Positions 37,477 through 47,482 of a DNA stretch of 64,000 bases are shown piece after piece. Under the pieces are notes generated by a model, which worked only from the letters and a program-made list of their open reading frames with translations, was not told where the DNA came from and did no database searches. Position 1 is the first letter of the stretch, and each line of letters starts with the position of its first letter. The stretch is taken from the NCBI GenBank assembly GCA_028023455.1, contig JAQFVV010000030.1, positions 9,760,876-9,824,875 on the forward strand, given 5' to 3'. The stretch is from Epiperipatus broadwayi. Taxonomy: Eukaryota > Onychophora > Udeonychophora > Euonychophora > Peripatidae. Both the position numbers and the translations under genes were made by a program.

Positions 37477-37790
37477 ATAATCAATAAAGCAAGTCATATA
37501 TAGTATGCCATTGCTTTTATGAGCTTGTATTTACAAATATGTAATATAGAGAGTGTACCAATAGCTAATGAAGCTCTCAATTGCTAACTGCGATAAGAGA
37601 AAATATTTAAAATCACTATCTGGAATTGGCCTAGGGGTAAGAATATACCAGACAGAGATTTTAAATATTTTCTCTTACTGCACTTATCAATTAAAAGCTT
37701 ATTTGAGCTATTGGTATGCTCTCTATATTAAATATTTGTAAATACAAGATCATAAAAGCATGCTATATATGACTTGCTTTATTCATTATT
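37477..37790. mobile_element. Family D inverted-repeat element
   Basis: Left arm from 'aataatcaataaagcaagt' and right arm ending 'acttgctttattcattatt' are inverted, with matching inner parts 'gagaaaatatttaaaatc' and 'gattttaaatattttctc'. The interior holds 'ggcctaggggtaagaatat'. A third, direct copy of the right half follows at 38040-38212. Non-coding. Confidence 0.75.
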
Positions 37791-37843
37791 ATAATTTTAC
37801 TTTAAGGCTTTGGCAATGCTAAGGCTATTAATATATGGTAGAT

Positions 37844-38212
37844 CTGAATTTAGTTCAGTCCCATATAGCTATTTAGGTTAGATAACTGAAGTTAATGTTA
37901 TGTTCATGTCCAAAAATTTCAGAGTTTCTTCTTAAATATTATGTACTAAGTAAGTGCCATGTTTAGAATTGATATTTTAAATCTAGTGTCTGAATATTCT
38001 AGTTCTTCACTGAGGTAAGCCAAAAGCTCAAAAACAATTGGTCTGAGGATGGGAATGTTCCAGATAGAGATTTTAAATATTTTCTCTTACCGCACTAATC
38101 AATTAAGAGCTTGTTTGAGCTATTGGTATGCCCCCTATATTACATATTTGTAAATAAAAACTCATAAAAGCAATGTCACATTATATATGACTTACTTTAT
38201 TGATTATTAAAC
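37844..38212 (+). mobile_element. Family D right-half copy with decayed hammerhead
   Basis: Carries in reverse orientation the block common to families B and C (37844-37869: CTGAATTTAGTTCAG..CCCATATAGCT). At 38003-38052 is a decayed hammerhead: CTTCA, CTGAGGT, AGC/GCT around CAAAA, AAAAA instead of GAAA, GTC, TGAGG. Stem I and stem II still pair. The right arm then repeats 'gattttaaatattttctc' and 'tgagctattggtatg' of the 37.6 kb copy. Confidence 0.6.
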
Positions 38213-38647
38213 TTAAAAGTTTAGTTATTTCTTATATAAATACAAATCTTGAGCAAAGTCATTCGGACAAATATGACCCACTATTTAAATAATAACCAGA
38301 ATCTTGGATCACAGTTTTTTTTTATCTTTTTCTTTGAGATATGTTCCAACTTTGTTTGATTTCTTATCAATTAAAGTTAGATGCTTTGTTGGATTTACTG
38401 CCTGAAATATATCACTATGAAGAATGTTTTATTATATATCATAGATTAAGTTATTTTATTAATCTTTTTGATTTTTTTTTGTATTAGATTAATTAAATGC
38501 ATTTCTTTTTTAGAAAGTTATATAATTTTCAAGCAACAGATTTGACAGATGAGAACTGTGACCCATGAGCTTTTAAGTCCACTTTTCTACCACTGTTTCT
38601 CACATTTATTATATATATTATTTGGGAGAAAATCTAAAAATAGTGCA

Positions 38648-38654
<7 letters not shown>

Positions 38655-38721
<67 letters not shown>
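38655..38721. repeat. (TA)n microsatellite
   Basis: An uninterrupted AT run directly upstream of the truncated RTE copy, which begins within about 10 bp of its end. The Tyr-Ile frame across it is an artefact. Confidence 0.97.
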
Positions 38722-38724
<3 letters not shown>

Positions 38725-38729
38725 ACTTC

Positions 38730-40130
38730 CAAAAAATAGTTAGGAGTTATATACCATATGTCTAAATGATAAAGATGTCCCAGATGATTGGAAGAATGCA
38801 GTATTAATATTAATATTTAAAAAAGGTGATAAAGAAGATATTAGAAATTAAAGACCTATCAGCCTTTTATCAGTTTTATACAAAATTTTTACCAAGATAA
38901 TTACAAACTCGTCTACAGAGAACATTGGATTTCCACCAATGAAGAGAACAAGTTGGATTTAAAAATGGTTTTAGTACAGTAGATCATATTCAGGTATTGA
39001 GAGAAGTTATAAAAATGACAAATGAATATGAGTTGCCATTATGTTTTGGATTTGTAGATTATGAAAAGGCATTTGATTCTATAAATATTTCTTCAGTGCT
39101 TAAAGCATTGGATCATCAAGGTATAGATCCAGAATATTATCATATTTTAAAGAATATTTATAAAAATGCAACAATTATATTATATAATGATACTAGGACT
39201 GTTAACATTGAGAAAGGTGTAAGACAAGGTGACTCCATATCTCCAAAACTTTTTACAGCAGTGCTGCAAGAAGTATTTTGTGGATTAAAATGGGAATCTA
39301 AAGCAGTGAAAGTAAATGGAGATTATTTAAGTCATTTAGATTTTGAAGATGATGTAGTTGTTTTTGCAAATAATGCTTTATGCTTTAGAGATACAGGAGA
39401 TGTTATGGGAGTTATCAAGTGAAAGCAGGAAAGTAGGACTAAAAATAAATGTTAAAAAAACTAAAATAATGTTTAATGGATTTTCTCAAAATATAAAAAT
39501 AAAGATTGATTATGATGAGTTAGAAGAAGTTAACAGTTACAAATATCTTGGTCAGATTATTAATACTGATGGAAAAATAATGGATGAAATTAATCATACA
39601 ATTAAATTTGATTGGAGTAATTTTGGTAGAAGTAACTTGATACTAAAAGGAAATATGCCAATGTGTTTGAAAAGGAATGTTTTTAATAAATGTGTTTTAC
39701 CTGTTCCTACTTATGGATCTGAGACTTGGACACTTAACAGAAGAGCAATACAGAGACTTCATACCACTCAAAGAAGTATGTAGAGATGCATGTTGGGAGT
39801 AACAAGAAGAGGTTGAAAATGCAATATATGCAAAAGAGAACAAACAGGTGTTACTGACCTCATTGAAACAATTAAAAGACTGCAGTGGAGTTGGGCTGGA
39901 CATATTTCTAGAAGAGATGATAATAGATGGACAATTGAAATCTTAAACTGGATTCCAATAGATTGTAAACGACCCAGAAAAAGACCACATGTGAGATGGA
40001 TGGATGAAATAAGAAAGTATGCAGGGATGATGTGGAGAAGAGAAGCTAAAGATCGGAGAAGATAGATTGAACTTGGAGAGAATTTTATCATGCAGTGGAT
40101 TGACAATGGTTGATGATGATGATGATGATT
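38730..40130 (+). pseudogene. RTE-like LINE, 5'-truncated, reverse transcriptase remnant
   Basis: Starts inside the RT region ('CLNDKDVPDDWKNAV') and runs to the 3' tail of GAT repeats (40107-40130). Clear blocks: 'VDYEKAFDSI' (motif A, catalytic Asp), 'GVRQGDSISPKLFTAVL', 'DFEDDVVVFANN', then 'GLKINVKKTKIMFNGF' and 'YKYLGQIINTDG'. The catalytic box reads FEDD rather than FADD. There is a frameshift near 39400, a stop at about 39781 and further stops in the C-terminal region ('VRWMDEIRKYAG'). The endonuclease is missing. It adjoins a TA microsatellite. Confidence 0.92.
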
Positions 40131-41247
40131 AATAAGTGACCCATCCTTGTTCCTTCACCATGAAATAATCATATGATTATGATAGGTTTTAGAAATAAAT
40201 CAAAGGTTTTATTTCGGTTAATTAAACATTTTCTAATACACTCATATATAAGGAGTTTCATGCTCTAATGTTTAGCACATTCTTGAGACTTGGAATTAAA
40301 TTTAGCCTGCATCAAAATTAACAATTTTTCAGATTTCAAAAAAAGCGTAGGGCTTTCAGTCACTTTATATCCAAAGTCATTCAATTATTGATCAGTAAAT
40401 AGGTATTCAGCTATTCTTAGTTAATTGTAAAAAAATGACAAAATTCTCACTTCATGACAGTTAACTACCTTGGTAGATGTTTTAGCTTCCATTGTTTCTC
40501 TTTGAAATGGTCTTTGCTCTGCAGTGGACTGTTTAACTGCTATTTATATATACAGTTAAAATGTGTTGCACTAAATCACTACTACCCTACCCTGTGATCT
40601 ATTTAGTTTTAAAAACTGTATACCATAGCTATTTTTTATTCTTTTTTTTTTTTTTAACAGCTTCAAAGTTTGTTGCAGAAATTTTCACTATTGATTAACT
40701 AAATTATTATAAACTTAACATTATATAAACAAATCATATATATTCCATATGTGTGTATGTATGTATACATCTATAGAAATAAAGCATGGAAAACAATGAT
40801 ATATTTTCGTCAATGCTTGATAGATTGATGAGCTACAAAATAACTTTTCAGAAAAAAATCTGAGTATTTACACGTATATAAATATATATGAGAAAAAGTA
40901 GAATATAAATAACCATAAATAAAACAATATAAAAAGTTTAGAACATATGATTTTATCAGTTATAACTTTTTTCACCCATTTAAAAACATTTTTATTTTGC
41001 CTTATGTAATAGTAAAACGGCAAATCTGGAACTTTAGATCCATGGATTGCAACCCAATTCACAGTTTCGGTGATCGAAAATCTTATAAATTCCCAAATGA
41101 TAAATCATTCGATTAATTTCAAGAATGTGAATAATATGGATTCGTATCAAAGCCGGCAGATGATAAAGACGAAAAGGACACATATTGTATGGGGTACTAA
41201 AATGGGCATTTATTTCTTTTAAAAATAAATAATATATTATTACTTTA
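40131..41247. other. Gene-less AT-rich stretch
   Basis: No gene recognised. A run of T (40642-40655) and a TG/TA tract near 40750-40769 are present. Confidence 0.4.
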
Positions 41248-41360
41248 TAAAAACAGATGATATATAAGGGATTCGAACTCAAGACTTTCACACGACTCTC
41301 AACTCTCCATGCCATCTCATATTGCTGATCCACCTGATCACACATGTGCTGAAAAAATAA

Positions 41361-41416
41361 ATAATCACCAATATGTATTTTGTGCTAAACCAGCACTCAT
41401 CAGTTGGTCCAGATTA
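41361..41416 (-). ncRNA. Hammerhead ribozyme motif, left arm, family A (one core change)
   Basis: Minus strand: stem I with ACCAA/TTGGT and an outer helix, CTGATGA, a perfect stem II GTGCT/AGCAC with loop GGTTT, then AAAA for GAAA (a CpG-type change). All else is intact. Confidence 0.7.
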
Positions 41417-41616
41417 CCATCTTCACACATATATACAATCAGTGATCAGCTTTATATTAAGATAGCCAATCTTCATACTTTAATGGACAGACTTCAAACT
41501 ACTCCACCCCACAACTCTTCAGCCGTCCATTTCATTGAAAATCTGATAGTGGAACGTTCAAAGCCCACGTATCTTAATATAAAGCTGAGCACTGATTGTA
41601 TATATGTGTGGAGATT

Positions 41617-41675
41617 GTAATCTAGACCAACTGATGAGTGCTGATTTAGTATGAAATACGTATATTGTTAATTAT
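41617..41675 (+). ncRNA. Hammerhead ribozyme motif, right arm, family A (weakened stem I)
   Basis: CTGATGA (41631-41637), stem II GTGCT/AGTAT around GATTT, GAAA (41653-41656), TACGTA minimal stem III and ATA triplet. The core is intact, but the stem I 3' strand has drifted to TTGTTAATTA, so pairing is incomplete. Confidence 0.7.
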
Positions 41676-42068
41676 TTATCTTTTCAACGTGTGTAATCAG
41701 GTGGGTCAGCAATATGGAGAGTTGAGGGTCGTGTGAAAGTCTGAATTCGAATGACTTACATATATATGTGCAGGTGTGTGTAAGCCTGCACAGAGAATTA
41801 AGTTAAAAACAGATGATAGTATAATTTTTACATTCAATTCCTCCGTCATCAGTCATATGAGATCCTTACTACAGTATACATGTGATCTGTGAAAAACATT
41901 TCTCGATTTGACAGAGATAATTATAGTTCTTTTTGTTAAAATTCTATTATTTTCATTAAGTAAAAAAAAAATCATATAATTTAGATATATTAAAATGGAT
42001 ATAAACTAATATAATATAAATTTATTTTATATATTTTAGTGTAAAGCATGAAGTCATCATCATCATCA

Positions 42069-43735
42069 TCAACCATTATCAATCCACTGCAGGATGAAAG
42101 TCTCTCCAAGTTTAATCCATCTTCTCCGATCTTTAGCTTCTCTTCTCCACATCACCCCTGCATGCTTTCTTATTTCATCCATCCATCTCACATGTGGTCT
42201 CTTTCTGGGTCTTTTACAATCTCTTAGAATCCAGTTTAAAATTTCAATTGTCCATCTATTATCATCTCTTCTAGCAATATGTCCAGCCCAATTCAAGTTC
42301 AATCTTTTAATTTTTTCAATAAGGTCAGTAACACCTGTTTGTTGCCTTACCCATACAATGCATTTTCGATCTCTTCTTGTTACTCCCAACATACATCTCT
42401 CCATACTCCTTTGAGTGGTCTGAAGTCTCTGTATTGCTCTTCTATTAAGTGTTCAAGTCTCAGATCCATAAGTAAGAACTGGTAAAACACATTTGTTAAA
42501 AACCATCCTTTTCAAACACATAGGCATATTTCCTTTTAGTATCACGTTATTTCTACCAAAAGCACTCCAACCAAGTTTAATTCTATGATTAATTTTTTCC
42601 ATTATGTTTCCGTCTGTATTAATAATCTGACCAAGGTATTTGTAACTGTTAACTTCTTCTAATTCTTCATAATCAATCTTTATTTTTATATTTTGAGAAA
42701 TCGATTAAACATTACTTTAGTCTTTTTAACATTTATCTTTAGTCCTACTTTTCTACTTTTATCTGCTAACTCCTGCAACATTTCCTGCAGCTTTGAAGCA
42801 TTATTTGCAAAAACAACTACATCATCTGCAAAATCTAAATGACTTAAATACTCTCCATTTACTTTCACTCCTTTCGTTTTCCATTTTAATCCACAAAATA
42901 CTTCTTGCAGCACTGCTGTAAAAAGTTTTGGAGATATGGAGTCACCTTGTCTTACACCTTTCTCAATGTTCATTTTTCCAGTATCATTATGTAATCTAAT
43001 TGTTGTTGTTGCATTTTTATAAATATTCTTTAAAATATGACAATATCCTGGATCTATACCTTGATGATCCTTTCTCAATGTTGATTTTTCCAGTATCATT
43101 ATGTAATCTAATTGTTGTTGTTGCATTTTTATAAATATTCTTTAAAATATGACAATATCCTGGATCTATACCTTGATGATCCAATGCTTTAATCACTGAA
43201 GAAATGTGTATAGAATCGAATGCCTTTTCATAATCTACAAATCCAAAACATAATGACAACTCATATTCATTTGTCCTTTCTATGACTTCTCTCAATACCT
43301 GGATATGATCTATTGTACTAAAATCACTTTTAAATCCAGCTTGTTCTCTTGGTTGGTGGAAATCCAAAGTTCTCTGTAGACGAGTTGTAATTATCTTGGT
43401 AAAAATTTTATATAAAACTGATAAAAGGCTGATAGGTCTTTAATTTCTAATATCTTCTTTATCACCTTTTTAAAATATTAATATTATTACTGCATTCTTC
43501 CAATCTTCCAGTACATCTTTATCATTTAGACATTTGGTATATAACTTTGCTAAAATTGTTTCTATTTCTTCACCTGCTTCTTTTAATATATCAATTATAA
43601 TTCCATCATTTCCTGGAACCTTTCCTTTCTTTATACATTTAATTGCATGTCTCACTTCTTCATTTAAAATTCTGGGCAATTTGGAAGATGTAATAGATAT
43701 AGGAGGTACTTATTCTTTATTATTATATAATTCTT
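42069..43735 (-). pseudogene. RTE reverse transcriptase region of the 42-45 kb copy
   Basis: In order: 'NEEVRHAIKCIKKGKVPGNDG' region (43640), 'DKDVLEDWKNAV', 'NQPREQAGFKSDFSTIDH'-like segment, 'FVDYEKAFDSIHISSV' (motif A), 'GVRQGDSISPKLFTAVLQE', 'LDFADDVVVFANN' with the catalytic Asp-Asp pair intact, 'GLKINVKKTKVMFN'. The C-terminal ORF (42404-42069) has 'RRDDNRWTIEILNW' and 'RPRKRPHVRWMDEIRKHAG'. A 112-bp tandem duplication (42959-43182) and other frameshifts split the reading frame, so no functional enzyme could be made. Confidence 0.92.
42959..43182 (-). repeat. 112-bp tandem duplication inside the RTE RT
   Basis: Units 42959-43070 and 43071-43182 are almost identical (one visible difference). 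Since 112 is not a multiple of three, the duplication shifts the frame. The other copies have only one unit, so it happened after insertion or in this lineage. Confidence 0.92.
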
Positions 43736-44289
43736 GATAAAAATCTTCTACCAATTTCATGATGTCATCTCTCTTTTTAGTAATAATTCCATCTTTTTTT
43801 CTTATTGCAGATATAAATTTCCTACCAATACCAAAATGTTGTTTAACATTCTTCACACTTTTATTTTCTTCTACAGCTTTCCTTGCTATTTCACAGTTAC
43901 TTTCTTATATCATTTTCAACTCTTTTCTGTACCATTTTACAAAATTCGAGATATTCAATTCTTTTTAATACATCATTTTTGTATATCTTCATATTCCTTC
44001 TTTTCTTCATAAATTCTCTAGTCTCAGCAAAAATTTTATTAGTCAATTGCTGCTTTTTTCTAAGCTATCTTTGTTACAGTTTTTAAAAGTGTATCGGTTA
44101 TTTTCACATTAATTTCATTCAAATCTGAATCATATTCAAAATCTCCTAACACTTGAGACCTATTTGTAAGTTCTAATTTAAATTCATTAGAATGTTTCTG
44201 AAGATTAGGAATATCAACTGTAAATATTGGTTTTTCTTAATAATTTTTGTGTCTCTAGTTTTACTTTAACACGCAACTTACTCCTTACT

Positions 44290-45003
44290 AATCGATGATC
44301 ACTTCATGTGTTAAATTTATTAAGAACATTACAATCTTGAAATATGTATTTTCTGTTAGTCAAAATATAATCCAATTCTGCTGTACCTTCATTTGGATGC
44401 TTCCATGTCCATTTCCTTTTAACATTTTTCTCAAAAAATGAATTCATAATATAAAGTTTTTCTTTTTCTGCAAACTCCACAAGTCTATGTCCTCTCTCAT
44501 TTCTATTACCATAACCAAAATACAGCAATTTCATCTTTCATTTGTCTACCAATTCTAGCATTAAAGTCTCCCTTAACAATTTTAAAATGTTGTTTACTCT
44601 GATCAAAAGCCTTTTGTACATCCATATAAAAATCTTCTACTACTTCATCACTATGAGAACTTGCTGGGGCATAAACCTGAATTATCTGCATTTGGTATCT
44701 GCTATTAAGTTGTATAACTAATCTTGCCACTCTGTCTGATACACCATCAATTTCCACAATATTGTTCTTCCACTTTTTATTTATAATGAATCCTACTCCA
44801 CTTGTATTTCCAATATGTGTGCCTTTATAATAGAGTATATGTCCACTTTTTAAATCAATTGTTTCTTCACCTTTTCTTCTAACTTCACAAAGTCCAATAA
44901 TGTCCCATTTAATATAAGACAGTTCTTCTTCTAATTCTTGCAATCTTCCTTCACTTGAAAGTGATCTGCAGTTGTAAGTACCTAAATAAAAAGTAGTCAT
45001 CAA
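44290..45003 (-). pseudogene. RTE AP-type endonuclease of the 42-45 kb copy
   Basis: Starts at the ATG at 45003 with 'TFYLGTYNCRSLSSEGR' (the N of TYN is the first metal-site residue), then 'WDIIGLCEVRRKGEE' (catalytic Glu), 'IQVYAPASSHSDE', 'KIVKGDFNARIG' (Asp/Asn pair) and, after a frameshift near 44520, 'AELDYILTNRK' and finally a SDHRLVR box with the catalytic His. A TGA stop stands just before that box (about 44310). All catalytic motifs of this endonuclease family are visible, but not in one frame. Confidence 0.9.
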
Positions 45004-45475
45004 ATGGCAGCCTGGGTCCGCAATCAGGGGATTCTTAGAACCCTCCGCCTTCGGCTACCAACCGCTGCCTTGGTTGGTGACTTTACAGCCTCCTGGGAAT
45101 AAGGGCCATGCTTTATTTTTGTCTGTCATAATTGTATATATGTATTGTAAAAATATTTATTTACACAAACATTCATTCTGCCTTATCAGGCACTGAGAAG
45201 AAAGACTATGGTGTTTCTTGATCTTTAACTCAGAGGTAAAAAGCCAATAAACTCACCACGCTGGCTAATGCGTGTTGGTGAGCAGCCCATCCATGTTCGT
45301 ATAGTATATGAATAATCACATAGTAATAACAGCTGCAACGACAAGAACGTATGGAGTGGACATTAGAAATTTGCCCTGCTCGGTTCCTTTAAGGCCTCCA
45401 AGAGGAATCAAAGGGTCTCCTTTCAGTTAATAGCAAACTCCTTTCTGCAGCCAAGCATGAAGTAACAACAAAGAA

Positions 45476-47233
45476 AAGCAAAAATCGAGCTTAGAATTTC
45501 AGAAGCAAGAGAACCCAGCGCAAACTAAAATAAAAATGAAGTCAAGTACTGCAGTCTTTTCTAATAAAACAATCTAGTCTATACACGTATATTACAAAAG
45601 AAGACCCACCCTCAAGTTCTTTAGTCGAATATCTTACCCAAATCGAACAATGATCATCCATGAGCCAAGGTCGAATATCTAGCCTTGCAATTTTATCAAT
45701 AGAAAACGATCTCATAAAAAAACAAATAATTTCGATGAAACAATTGGACCTTTGTAGCAACAAAAGAGAGAGAAAAAAAATCAATTTTCGTAATATTTTG
45801 CGACAATATGCATGTAAAAAATTAATTTATTATTAAAAAATTTGACGAGACTTAATTTATTTATATATTTTAATTTTATATAAACGGGCGCGATTTTGTT
45901 ACCTACCCAAGTGCTCCAAAAACTGTAGCAATATATTCAATTTTACTAATACACTTTGCATATAGAGAAAATAATATTTTTTTAATGATATAAATACAAT
46001 TAAAAATCATTTGCAAAAATATCCACGTATGTATGCAAATTGTATCTGTGTGTGTGCGCGCGCGCTCGGGTAATTTTAGTAGAAAAGTCAACACCACAAT
46101 GTAGGTTAATAATTTTCTATTTTGATCAAGTAAATGAGAATAGTTTTTATAAATAGCAAGCAATCGTAAAAACGTTATTTTGTTTTTACCAAAATTGACT
46201 AACAAAAATATTTAGCATTTAGATAAATTGATGCCAACTTAACAAAGTAATTGGCGAAATAGAGATTAGCTAAACATTGTATATATATAAACATAAATTG
46301 TATGTGTGTTAAATTAATTTCCATGATTATTTTTAGAAAAAAATTCACGTTTTTATTTAATGCACTATTTTTATAGTATGATAACTAAAGACAGATGGTA
46401 GAATTAAAATAAAAATTAGTAATAAAAAAGTGCTTTTAATAAAGTTTTACGCAATAGATGTTCATTTAATATCAAAATATAGCACAAATCTATTTAAATA
46501 TCTAATTTATTATAAAATATTGGAACGCTGAACTTTTAAGTTAATAATATATATCTTAAACTCTATAAAAATACTAATCCCTATAGGGTGATCCGTATTT
46601 TATTTATTTTTAATTAACCCATTACAAATATTTTTTCATTAACAACAGAGTTTAAAATAATTTCTTTAGATTTGGGAAAGTCTGCAGATTGATTTAAATT
46701 TAGAAACTACAGCTGGAGGGATCTCTTTTATAAAAAAAAAAAACGGTTATATTTTTTTAAATCTTTTTTAGAGAAACAGTAACTAAAAATATCTTAATAT
46801 AAAACTGTTATGTATTTGATAAAAGAATATTATTTTAAAACATTTAAGTTTACAATATTAAGTCCGCTGTATATACGCACACATACACGAATATGATATA
46901 AACGGGTTATTGCGCAACATTTATCGTAAGCTAAAGAGCAATCTAGAATGATGTAAGTTTAAAGTAATTCATAGTCGCATCAACAGTAAATTTACCTCAT
47001 TTCAAACAGTGCGGAAGGTAAAAATCATAAAATTTCCAGTATCCTACGCTGATCATGAATAATAACATACAAAAAATGTGAAAAATAAAATAAAATATGA
47101 ATAATAACATAAATGCTATTAATATAATCACCAGAATTTGATATATCAAAATAATTAAAAGAAAAATAAATATTTTAAATATACAAGCAGCATTTAAAAT
47201 TTTAAAACTGCTTATAGACCAAATTCAAGAATT
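45476..47233. other. Gene-less stretch
   Basis: No gene recognised. A short GTGTGTGCGCGCGCGC tract lies at about 46050-46066. Frames at 45542-45784 and 45903-46205 (minus) show no motif. Confidence 0.4.
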
Positions 47234-47249
47234 AATATTTTATGCAATT

Positions 47250-47342
47250 AGTCAAGCGTCGGTGGTCTAGCGGTTAACATATCTGCCTTCCAAGCAGCAG
47301 GCCCGGGTTCGCTTCCCGACCAACGCTGTGACATATATATAA
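47250..47342 (+). mobile_element. tRNA-Gly-derived retroposon with 16-bp target-site duplication
   Basis: A tRNA-Gly(TCC)-like sequence with a short leader (GTCAA) and a tail (TGTGACATATATATAA) is bounded by a perfect 16-bp direct repeat AATATTTTATGCAATT (47234-47249, 47343-47358). This shows insertion by reverse transcription at a staggered nick. The leader and tail resemble those of the copy at 55.3 kb, so these belong to one very short SINE family or come from retroposed tRNA precursors. Confidence 0.85.
47256..47326 (+). tRNA. tRNA-Gly(TCC)-like sequence, probably a retroposed pseudogene
   Basis: 71 nt fold as a cloverleaf: acceptor GCGTCGG/CCAACGC (one mismatch), A-box-like GTGGTCTAGCGG, anticodon arm TCTGC/GCAGC with loop CTTCCAA (anticodon TCC, glycine), B box GGGTTCGCTTCCC in the T arm. 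It resembles animal tRNA-Gly(TCC) closely. The flanking duplication argues for a mobile copy rather than an original tRNA gene, though it may still be transcribed by RNA polymerase III. Confidence 0.75.
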
Positions 47343-47365
47343 AATATTTTATGCAATTGTTTAAA

Positions 47366-47482
47366 TGTCTCAATCCCCCTCTTTTTTGCCTTTTCTTCAT
47401 TTTCTTCCATCTTTGTTTCCCGTCCCCTTATTCCTCTCCTGCGCTTCCCTTTCTTTCTCTCCACACATACACACACCCTCAA
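47366..47482. repeat. Pyrimidine-rich tract
   Basis: About 100 bp of almost pure C/T on the plus strand, then CA repeats. The minus-strand frame across it (Lys/Arg/Glu-rich) is a consequence of the tract and not a likely gene. Confidence 0.7.

Larger units (their letters stand above)
41263..41803 (+). mobile_element. Family A hammerhead element, complete inverted dimer (541 bp)
   Basis: Left arm 41263-41460 is the reverse complement of right arm 41575-41760: 'gattcgaactcaagacttt' against 'aaagtctgaattcgaat', and the ribozyme regions match in reverse. The middle (about 41460-41575) holds 'ccattaaag' and 'ggctgaagagttg' type sequence in reverse. The tail ('gcaggtgtgtgtaagcctgc') occurs on the right only. 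A perfect 15-bp direct repeat TAAAAACAGATGATA flanks the element (41248-41262, 41804-41818). Two hammerheads lie on opposite strands. No protein is encoded. Confidence 0.88.
42055..45475 (-). mobile_element. RTE-like LINE, nearly full length, minus strand
   Basis: Reads right to left: 5' untranslated region (about 45475-45004, also present in the 49.8 kb copy), endonuclease (45003-44290), linker (44290-43740), reverse transcriptase and C-terminus (43735-42069) and a CAT/ATG repeat tail (42055-42071). A non-LTR retrotransposon makes its own endonuclease and RT and copies itself at a nicked target. The copy is relatively young but broken: at least one stop in the endonuclease, several frameshifts, and a 112-bp duplication in the RT. 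About 3.4 kb matches the usual size of RTE elements. Confidence 0.92.

Noticed and set aside
43734-44086. Overlapping Phe/Ser/Leu-rich plus-strand frames
   Set aside because: They are antisense shadows of the minus-strand RTE linker and RT.
47256-47326. Bona fide tRNA-Gly gene
   Set aside because: The sequence folds well, but the perfect 16-bp flanking duplication and the shared tail with the 55 kb copy favour a retroposed copy.
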